From assembly GCA_003447535.1 (NCBI GenBank), contig DLYY01000011.1:1-41063 (forward strand): a stretch of DNA of 41,063 nucleotides, given 5' to 3'. This DNA comes from Bacteroidota bacterium (GTDB lineage: Bacteria > Bacteroidota > Bacteroidia > Chitinophagales > UBA8649). How positions within the stretch are numbered: the first letter of the stretch is position 1; each line of letters opens with the position of its first letter. A program made the position numbers and the translations under genes. This document shows, in pieces, positions 18,689 through 25,632 of the stretch. Under the pieces are notes generated by a model. It saw nothing but the letters and a program-made list of their open reading frames with translations, did not search any database and was not told the origin of the DNA.

Positions 18689-19255
18689 TTAAATGGGTTT
18701 TGGTGTAAAATATGGCCTAAAAAAAGAGATTACAACCAAAAAAAGTGCCCCATATATCATAAGAATATACGTGTAGGAGTGACTAAAGTAAAAGAATTGT
18801 TCCCACTGGGCATACAGCATAAAGCCCAAGGTGGTTATCCGAAACCAATTTAGGAAAACGATTGTGGCCATGGCAACCGCCCAGTATTTCAATCTTCTTG
18901 GTAGCGGAAGGGGGTTCCACAAAAAAACCATAGTCATGATGGCCATTGGGGCAACACCAACACAGTGAAATGCCACAAACATTGGTGGAGATGCGGGAAG
19001 GAAAATATTTTGAGAGTTTACAAGAACCGGAGCTTGTATAAAAAACTCCAAGACGGGCTGGGCTAACGATATATAAAACGTTGAAAAAAAAATGTGGAAA
19101 TCATCCCAGTGGGGGCGAAGTAACCCCGACTTTTCCATAATCTCCCGAAATGAAAACCAAACAAGATATATAACAAGTATTCGAACGAAAAATGCAATGT
19201 ATCTTGAGGATTCATCTTGATGTCCTTTAAGGGAAAAAAATTCTTTGAAGTTCAT
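18689..19255 (-). CDS. Exosortase/archaeosortase-like membrane protein
   Basis: Multi-pass inner-membrane protein, 188 aa from the chosen start. It has the three spaced residues of exosortase-type cysteine transpeptidases: Cys in AFHCVGVAPM (residue 98), Arg in LNWFRITTLG (139) and His in YFSHSYTYI (159), each at the edge of a hydrophobic segment as in EpsH/Xrt proteins. Family members cleave C-terminal sorting tails such as PEP-CTERM and are often encoded in exopolysaccharide loci. No protein with such a tail is visible here. The ORF can also start at 19312, but that would overlap the divergent GT; 19255 avoids it. wlbB follows after 16 bp, and wlbA follows wlbB. Confidence 0.75.
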   Translation of the reverse strand: MNFKEFFSLKGHQDESSRYIAFFVRILVIYLVWFSFREIMEKSGLLRPHWDDFHIFFSTFYISLAQPVLEFFIQAPVLVNSQNIFLPASPPMFVAFHCVGVAPMAIMTMVFLWNPLPLPRRLKYWAVAMATIVFLNWFRITTLGFMLYAQWEQFFYFSHSYTYILMIYGALFLVVISFFRPYFTPKPI

Positions 19256-19286
19256 GTCAACTATGAAGCAAAGCAACAAAAAAGTA

Positions 19287-20381
19287 ATGGAAAAGAATAG
19301 GAGACTTCTCATATTATGTCCCTATCCGAAAGGATGTGCAGGTTCTCAACGCTTTCGTTTTGAACAATATCTTCCCTTTTTGGAGGCTAACAACATAATC
19401 GTTGACCAGCAGTCTTTTTTAACAAGGTGGGGGTGGACTGTTGTGTATAAAGACGGCTATAGCTTGTTTAAAATATGGGCCACGCTATTAGGTTTTTTGC
19501 GTCGCTTTTTTGGTTTGTTTTCTCTATGGCGCTATAACCTTGTTATGATTCATCGAGAGGCAAGCCCAATTGGCCCCGCCATTATTGAGTGGTGGATTGC
19601 TCGCATTGCAAAAAAAAAGATCATCTATGATTTCGACGATGCGATTTGGATAAATAACACCTCAAACCCTTGGATTTCCTGGCTGAAAAACCCTGAGAAA
19701 ACAAAGCGTATTTGTAAATGGTCATCTGTTGTTTATGTTGGAAACCAATATCTCGCTGATTTTGCAACTCAGTACAACGACAATGTCTTCATTATACCGA
19801 CAACAATAGATACCGAGCATCATCATAACATCACTAAAAAACATATTAAAAACAATAAAAATAAGGCGGTCTGTATCGGTTGGACAGGCAGCCATTCTAC
19901 CCTGCCCTATCTCAAGAACGTTGAGGGAGCTTTAAAAGCAATCCAAGACAAGCACAATGTCTGTTTCAAAATTATAGCAGATAAGGCGCCACAAGAGCTG
20001 GCCATTCCTTATGATTTTGAAGAATGGGATATCATGCGTGAAATTGACCAGTTGCGGCCCATTGATATAGGTATTATGCCCCTTCCTAATGAGGAGTGGG
20101 CAAAAGGAAAGTGCGCTTTTAAAGCGCTACAATACTTAAGCTTGGGCATCCCTTGTATTGCATCGCCCGTGGGTGCCAACAAAACCGTTGTGCTCGCAGA
20201 CCATACCGGTCTCTTGGCCGAAACGGAAAACGAGTGGATTGAAGCAATAGAGCGCCTCTTGCTAGATCATGCTTTAAGAATTCAGTTGGGAGAGGCGGGA
20301 AGAAAGCATGTCCTGCAGCGTTTTTCCGTTTTAAGTCAACACACCGTGTTTGTTCACAACATAAATACACTGACGCTATAG
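19287..20381 (+). CDS. Glycosyltransferase, GT4-like
   Basis: GT-B type protein, 364 aa from this start. LLILCPYPKGCAGSQRFRFE at the N-terminus is a known subgroup signature (CPYP...SQRFR). KKIIYDFDDAIW (about residues 110-121) is its conserved central motif. The donor domain begins near AVCIGWTGSHSTLPYL (about 190), and GKCAFKALQYLSLGIPCIAS (about 272) stands in for E-x7-E. In-frame Met codons at 19245, 19254 and 19263 are also possible starts; 19287 follows an A-rich stretch and is the first that clears the divergent exosortase-like gene comfortably. The 3' end overlaps the convergent membrane protein gene by 6 bp. Confidence 0.85.
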   Translation: MEKNRRLLILCPYPKGCAGSQRFRFEQYLPFLEANNIIVDQQSFLTRWGWTVVYKDGYSLFKIWATLLGFLRRFFGLFSLWRYNLVMIHREASPIGPAIIEWWIARIAKKKIIYDFDDAIWINNTSNPWISWLKNPEKTKRICKWSSVVYVGNQYLADFATQYNDNVFIIPTTIDTEHHHNITKKHIKNNKNKAVCIGWTGSHSTLPYLKNVEGALKAIQDKHNVCFKIIADKAPQELAIPYDFEEWDIMREIDQLRPIDIGIMPLPNEEWAKGKCAFKALQYLSLGIPCIASPVGANKTVVLADHTGLLAETENEWIEAIERLLLDHALRIQLGEAGRKHVLQRFSVLSQHTVFVHNINTLTL

Positions 20382-21740
20382 GGTCTGAGCCTCTTCTTGC
20401 TTGTTTGTTCGAAGAGAGTAAAGCCCGGCTAAAACGATTCCAACCGTTGGCAAGCAGGGTATTTTGTAGCGCACAAGAGCACCAAAATTATACGCAGTAA
20501 ATCCCACAGCAAAACCGAATATTATTGAAAAAAGTAATGAGAATTGCAGAATTGGGTGTTGCTTAAAAATACGAGAAAGAGTGTATTCTGGGTTTTTGTT
20601 TGATTGAAAAAAGACCAAAAACCCTATGGAAAACAAGGCCAAAGATTCCAAAGAGCTCAAGGCCATGAGTAGATTGCTAACCTCCCATGGAAAGGGTCTA
20701 AAAAAAGTAGTTATCAAAGCGACCGGGGCCTTGGTTATCAAACCAACTGTTGAAAAGTCCGTGTTGCCCAAACTATAGGATGAGCCTTCGTAATCATAAA
20801 CTTCTTCGACTTGATGGTGCCACTGCTGCATGGCTTCAGCCTCGTATTGAAGATTCTCTACTGAATACCGGCCCAGTATATTCCCCAACTGAGATAATAA
20901 AACCAAGGATATGAGGATGGCACCTGTCGCAAGAACAGGATTTAACGAGCTTGAGGCGGCACTTGAGGATGAAAGTCTTTTCTCGGCAGTATACCATAAA
21001 AAAGCCGCCGGCACGAAGGCTACCAAAATATAGCTTTTTATAATGACAACGAAGTATGCGATTATCAGCATGACTACAATGTTTCTAATCCTATTTTCGC
21101 GCAATATGACGCCGCGATAAAAACAAGCAACCACCCATGTTATACCCCCCAGAGTAAGCGTATCCTTCAATAATCCACTACCCCAAAACACTACCGAGGG
21201 AAACAATAATATAGCAACACCTAAATATGTTTTTGAAACCTTCGGGATTGCGACACAAGCTATTCGGTACAGCTGCCACAAGCCAGAAAAAGCAAAAACA
21301 GAAAAAATCAAAGCAACGTTTGTGTAGATACCAAAGCATACTATGTTAGCTATGGCGGCAATTCGAACGACCATATATGATGCGGTGTCATATGCTCGCA
21401 ACGATGTCATTAAAAAATAGGTTTCGCCCGCCTCGTCTGGGTACGCAGAAAAAACAAGCTTTAATCCAAGAAGAAAATCACTTTTTAGAACACTAGAGAT
21501 TCTGAGCATTCTTTCATAATAGTATACTGTATCGCCATCTTGATAATAAAACCAGTAGATGGCACCGATTGCAAAAGGGCTAATCAATTTTACCAAAAGG
21601 CCTAGGTTAAACATTCTACGGTCATCTGAATCGGGAAACCTTGATGAAATCCTAAGCCCTATAAACAATATTATGCCCACATATACAGGACCGATAATAA
21701 AATCCAATAACTCCACGGTTTGAATATACGTCTTTACCAA
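20376..21740 (-). CDS. Multi-pass membrane protein, candidate polysaccharide polymerase
   Basis: A 454-aa protein with roughly ten hydrophobic segments and a large loop near residues 290-330 containing YEAEAMQQWHHQVEEVYDYE. FPSVVFWGSGLLKDTLTLGG (about 179-198) is a strongly patterned segment that I associate with uncharacterised membrane proteins of Bacteroidota polysaccharide loci. Size, topology and position make a Wzy-type polymerase a reasonable guess, but no defining motif was recognised and the call is inference. It is transcribed alone on the minus strand: its 3' end overlaps the glycosyltransferase by 6 bp, and its start is 22 bp from divergent asnB copy 3. Confidence 0.6.
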   Translation of the reverse strand: MVKTYIQTVELLDFIIGPVYVGIILFIGLRISSRFPDSDDRRMFNLGLLVKLISPFAIGAIYWFYYQDGDTVYYYERMLRISSVLKSDFLLGLKLVFSAYPDEAGETYFLMTSLRAYDTASYMVVRIAAIANIVCFGIYTNVALIFSVFAFSGLWQLYRIACVAIPKVSKTYLGVAILLFPSVVFWGSGLLKDTLTLGGITWVVACFYRGVILRENRIRNIVVMLIIAYFVVIIKSYILVAFVPAAFLWYTAEKRLSSSSAASSSLNPVLATGAILISLVLLSQLGNILGRYSVENLQYEAEAMQQWHHQVEEVYDYEGSSYSLGNTDFSTVGLITKAPVALITTFFRPFPWEVSNLLMALSSLESLALFSIGFLVFFQSNKNPEYTLSRIFKQHPILQFSLLFSIIFGFAVGFTAYNFGALVRYKIPCLPTVGIVLAGLYSLRTNKQEEAQTL

Positions 21741-21762
21741 AATCCTTTTATTTTACAATCGT

Positions 21763-23634
21763 ATGTGCGGTATCGTTGGTTGGATTGGAAATAATGCTCC
21801 GTTAAGCAGCGAGGAGTACCTCGTTGCTGTAAACTCGTTGAAACATCGTGGACCTGACCACGGCAATCACGTTGTCTTCGGTAACAACGACTTTCTCGGC
21901 CATAGGAGGCTTGCAGTTGTTGATCTTGACGCTAGGTCAAACCAACCCATGAAAAGCCCGTGTGGGCGCTACTGGCTTGTGTATAATGGGGAGTTATTTA
22001 ACCATGAAACATTAAGGCAATATTTATTAAACCGTGGTGTGGGCTTTCAAACATCGTCTGACACCGAAGTGCTTCTTCAGGGCCTTATAACTTATGGTGA
22101 AGATTTTATTGAAAAGGTTAATGGTTTTTTTGCCTTTGCTTTTTATGATACCCTAGCCCAAGAAGTACTTCTTGGTCGCGACCGAATGGGAATTAAACCC
22201 CTCTATATCTTTCATTCAGATGATGGACTTCGTTTTAGTTCAGAACTCAAAGCACTTAAAAGCCTTCGCGTACCTTTTCAAATCAACCCACAGGCGCTGA
22301 ATGAATACCTCTTATACAGTTATGTTCCCGAGCCGCTCTGTTTAGTTAATGGAGTTGTTAAGCTCGCTCCAGGCACAACATTACGCTATTCAGCGAAGAA
22401 GGGTGCAATACAAAATCGCTATTATAGCATGGACCAAAGTGCGAGCCAACAGAAGCTTTCATTTACTGAGGCTGCCATAAAGTGTAAAGAAAAAATAGAA
22501 CACGCCGTGGGGCTTCGAATGGTGGCAGACGTACCCATCGGGTCGTTTCTAAGCGGTGGAATTGATTCGTCGATCATTGCTTCAATTGCCCAAAGGCTTC
22601 ATGGTGGCATACAAACCTATTCCATCGGGTTTGAGGGGCGGAACTTTTTTGACGAAACAAACGCAGCTAGACGGACCGCTGTCGCCCTTGGCACAAAACA
22701 CGAAAACATTGTATTATCCGATGACAAAATCTTTAATCAATTAGACCTCTTTTTTGATGCCATGGACGAGCCCTTTGCGGACTCGTCGGCAATCAATGTA
22801 TTTCATTTATGTAAACAGGTTAAAAAACACATTACTGTGGCGTTGAGCGGTGATGGGGCCGATGAAGTTTTTGGGGGGTATAACAAGCATCGTGCTCTCC
22901 TCATGAGCCTAAACCCCGTTTATAGAACCTTGCTCACCGCAATACGCCCCCTCTTGGGGCCAGGGGTGTCCAGCCGTGGCTCTATGCTTCGAAACAAGGC
23001 CAGACAACTTCATCGACTTAGTCTTGGTGTCAGTAAAGGCTCTAGGGCGCGATATGCCTATTGGGCGGCGTTTTCAAACCAAAATGATATACATCGTGCA
23101 CTCATAAATCCGTGGCAAGGAAACCCCTCTTTTTATGACCTCTTGCCTAAAAAAATAGAATGTCTTAATGACTTTCTGTATGCTGATCAACGCATTATCC
23201 TGCCGTCTGATATGCTTGCAAAAGTCGACAAAATGTCAATGGCCTCAAGTCTTGAAGTGCGGGTTCCTTTTTTAGACCATCATGTTGTTGGTCTTGCGAA
23301 CTCTCTCCCATCCTCATTCAAAATAAAGGGTTCCGTAACGAAAAGACTTCTTCGCAGAGGATTTGAAAGTGATTTGCCTTCAGAGGTTTTTCGTCGGCCG
23401 AAACATGGGTTTGAGGTTCCACTAGAAGAATGGACAAGAACTGTTTTTTCTGATAGAACCGAACAATTCATACAGAAAGACTTTCTTGATGCACAAGGTC
23501 TATTTTTACACAAACCATTGCGGCAAATCTTTGAAACTAACCAAAAAGAAGGCCAGGCAGAATCAAGCGCTTTTCTTTATTCCTTCCTAGTGTTTCAAGA
23601 GTGGTGGGCGCGTATAAATTTAATCGATGGGTAA
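21763..23634 (+). CDS. asnB: Asparagine synthase-type glutamine amidotransferase, copy 3
   Basis: Two-domain amidotransferase of 623 aa. MCGIVGW gives the Cys2 nucleophile; HRRLAVVDL, YNGELFNHETL and SDTEVLLQGL are the glutamine-site segments. LSGGIDSS (about residue 264) and ALSGDGADEVFGGY are the ATP-pyrophosphatase motifs; VDKMSMASSLEVRVPFLDH is conserved near residue 490. It is the copy closest to the asparagine synthases of exosortase/exopolysaccharide loci in general look, and the exosortase-like gene is 2.5 kb away. It overlaps the next glycosyltransferase by 8 bp. The real substrate may be a sugar carboxyl; free Asn synthesis cannot be excluded. Confidence 0.9.
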   Translation: MCGIVGWIGNNAPLSSEEYLVAVNSLKHRGPDHGNHVVFGNNDFLGHRRLAVVDLDARSNQPMKSPCGRYWLVYNGELFNHETLRQYLLNRGVGFQTSSDTEVLLQGLITYGEDFIEKVNGFFAFAFYDTLAQEVLLGRDRMGIKPLYIFHSDDGLRFSSELKALKSLRVPFQINPQALNEYLLYSYVPEPLCLVNGVVKLAPGTTLRYSAKKGAIQNRYYSMDQSASQQKLSFTEAAIKCKEKIEHAVGLRMVADVPIGSFLSGGIDSSIIASIAQRLHGGIQTYSIGFEGRNFFDETNAARRTAVALGTKHENIVLSDDKIFNQLDLFFDAMDEPFADSSAINVFHLCKQVKKHITVALSGDGADEVFGGYNKHRALLMSLNPVYRTLLTAIRPLLGPGVSSRGSMLRNKARQLHRLSLGVSKGSRARYAYWAAFSNQNDIHRALINPWQGNPSFYDLLPKKIECLNDFLYADQRIILPSDMLAKVDKMSMASSLEVRVPFLDHHVVGLANSLPSSFKIKGSVTKRLLRRGFESDLPSEVFRRPKHGFEVPLEEWTRTVFSDRTEQFIQKDFLDAQGLFLHKPLRQIFETNQKEGQAESSAFLYSFLVFQEWWARINLIDG

Positions 23635-24820
23635 TCAAAAAATTCGTGTTTTGCGCATAGCTAATCGGCTCAACATTGGGGGTCCAACGTATAACGTATG
23701 CTACCTAACAAAGCATCTTGGTGACTCCTATGAAACCATGTTGGTTGTTGGGCAGGAAGACTCTTCAGAAGGCAGTTCATTGTACATTGCAAAGTCAATG
23801 GGGCTTTCCCCAAGGCTTATCCCTTCCATGCGGCGCTCCATTAATTTGAGTCGAGATCGGAAAGCATACCGAGAAGTCCGCAAGATTATTCGTGAGTTTA
23901 AGCCTCATATAGTGCACACTCATGCAGCGAAAGCTGGAGCAATAGGGCGCTATGCCGCCTATAAAGAAAAGGTTCCTGTTGTCCTTCACACTTACCATGG
24001 GCATGTTTTCCATTCCTATTTTAACAAGATAAAAACAAGTGTTTTCTTGGCCATTGAGCGTTTCTTGGCACGCAGAAGTAGTGTCCTTATTGCAATCAGC
24101 CCTTTGCAGAAAAAAGAACTTTCAGAAGACTACAAAATTGCAAGCAACTCTAAGTTTCGCACAGTACCGCTAGGTTTTGACTTAGAGCGATTTTTCCAAA
24201 ACATGGACAACAAGCGTAATGCATTTAGGGAATATTGGGGCCTTGGTGATGATGTATTAGCTATTGCCCTTGTCGGGCGGCTTGTTCCTATAAAAAATCA
24301 CCCTTTCTTTTTAGAGTCAATATCTTATGTAAAAGGCAATACAAAGAAAAAATTTCAGGTCTTTCTCGTTGGGGATGGTGAAGAGAAGAATGATTTAATG
24401 ACCCTGTGTGATAAATTAAACCTGTCCCATAATTTTGTGCCTGATTCAAGTGTTGATGTTGTTTTTACCTCCTGGATTTCGGAGGTAGACCAAGTTTTTG
24501 CCGGTATTGATCTAGTATGTCTCTCTTCGAAAAACGAGGGTACACCAGTCAGCCTTATTGAGGCTGGTTGTGCTGGCAAACCATTTATCTCAACAGATGT
24601 GGGTGGTATTCGTGATCTTTTAATAGACCCCGAACAAGGTATCGTTACTCCTCAAAAAAATATTGAAGCATTTAGAAGTGCACTTCTAAATTGGGTTATA
24701 ACAGCTAATCCTGGGCAAGGTTTAGATCTTGATGTTCGTAAGAACCTTTCAAAAAGGTATAGTTATAAACAACTATGCTTTGAAATGTCAAAAGTCTATG
24801 AAGAATTGCTTCCTTCATAA
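23627..24820 (+). CDS. Glycosyltransferase, GT4-like
   Basis: GT-B type transferase, 397 aa. VLRIANRLNIGGPTYNVCYL (about residues 8-27) is the N-terminal motif, followed by PHIVHTHAAKAGAIGR (about 90-105) and VVLHTYHGHVFHSYF (about 119-133), which are very typical of GT4 enzymes acting on lipid-linked acceptors. IALVGRLVPIKNH (about 213) starts the donor domain and EGTPVSLIE (about 304-312) is the E-x7-E motif, followed by STDVGGI. The gene overlaps asnB copy 3 by 8 bp and is followed after 22 bp by the wza-like gene, so it probably shares one transcript with the assembly genes. Confidence 0.92.
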   Translation: MGNQKIRVLRIANRLNIGGPTYNVCYLTKHLGDSYETMLVVGQEDSSEGSSLYIAKSMGLSPRLIPSMRRSINLSRDRKAYREVRKIIREFKPHIVHTHAAKAGAIGRYAAYKEKVPVVLHTYHGHVFHSYFNKIKTSVFLAIERFLARRSSVLIAISPLQKKELSEDYKIASNSKFRTVPLGFDLERFFQNMDNKRNAFREYWGLGDDVLAIALVGRLVPIKNHPFFLESISYVKGNTKKKFQVFLVGDGEEKNDLMTLCDKLNLSHNFVPDSSVDVVFTSWISEVDQVFAGIDLVCLSSKNEGTPVSLIEAGCAGKPFISTDVGGIRDLLIDPEQGIVTPQKNIEAFRSALLNWVITANPGQGLDLDVRKNLSKRYSYKQLCFEMSKVYEELLPS

Positions 24821-24842
24821 TCAATATGTTGCTTTATATTCA

Positions 24843-25616
24843 ATGACTGTGAGAAGCCTTCAAATTATAAGTATTATCCTGTTGTTTAGTTCGTGCAAGC
24901 TGCTCGTTCCTGACAGAATGTTTAGAAAGGGAGATTTTCAGCAATTTATAAGCGAAAAAGACCAAATTGAAGACTATTCCATTCGGCCCGGTGATGTTAT
25001 TCGTCTGCAGCTATATACCCAAGATGGGTTCCCTATTCTAGATGCCCTTAAAATGGAAACCTCTCAGGGAGCACAAGGTTCGCGATCTGTGCAAATTGGC
25101 AACCTTGTGTCTTTTCTTGTCACCCAAGATGGATATGTTGACCTTCCAATTTTTGGAGAAACTTATGTTCAGGGGATGAAGGATCAAGAGCTTGAAAGTT
25201 TTTTGGAACAACGGGGTACAGAGTTATTTGTAAATCCGTTTGCAATAGTCTCTGTGTTGGGGCGGCGCTGTATGGTCTTTCGCGGAGGAAAAGCTTCTAT
25301 TATTTCCCTAGAGACTAGACCAACCACTCTTCTCGAGGTTATTGCACGCAGCGGGGGCTTAAATCAATATGATCGAGCCGACAAGATTCAAATCATTCGA
25401 GGAGATTTAAAAGATCCCCTCTTATATGAAATAAACCTTTCTGAAATATCTGGACTAAAAGATGGGGGGCTAATTGTACAGAGCAATGACATTATTTACA
25501 TAAGCTCTCGTCCTCGAGTAATAGCAAGAGCTAGTAATGAAATATCCACGGTTACCTCGTTGCTTATATCTTCATCATCGTTGTTAACAACCATATTGCT
25601 CCTTCGCCAACAATAA
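24843..25616 (+). CDS. wza: Polysaccharide export outer-membrane lipoprotein (Wza-like, OPX)
   Basis: Outer-membrane channel protein of the Wza/OPX family, 257 aa. I start it at 24843 because MTVRSLQIISIILLFSSC is a lipoprotein signal peptide with lipobox LFSSC; the frame is open upstream to 24729, inside the previous gene. YSIRPGDVIRLQLYT (about residues 41-55) and GYVDLPIFGETYVQGM (about 95-110) belong to the poly-export domain. VFRGGKASIISLETRPTTLL (about 143) begins an SLBB-like domain. The C-terminal ~25 residues are hydrophobic and could be the helix that crosses the outer membrane. It is followed after 16 bp by its usual partner, a Wzc-type kinase. Confidence 0.9.
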   Translation: MTVRSLQIISIILLFSSCKLLVPDRMFRKGDFQQFISEKDQIEDYSIRPGDVIRLQLYTQDGFPILDALKMETSQGAQGSRSVQIGNLVSFLVTQDGYVDLPIFGETYVQGMKDQELESFLEQRGTELFVNPFAIVSVLGRRCMVFRGGKASIISLETRPTTLLEVIARSGGLNQYDRADKIQIIRGDLKDPLLYEINLSEISGLKDGGLIVQSNDIIYISSRPRVIARASNEISTVTSLLISSSSLLTTILLLRQQ

Positions 25617-25632
25617 ACCAGATTCCTAGCGC

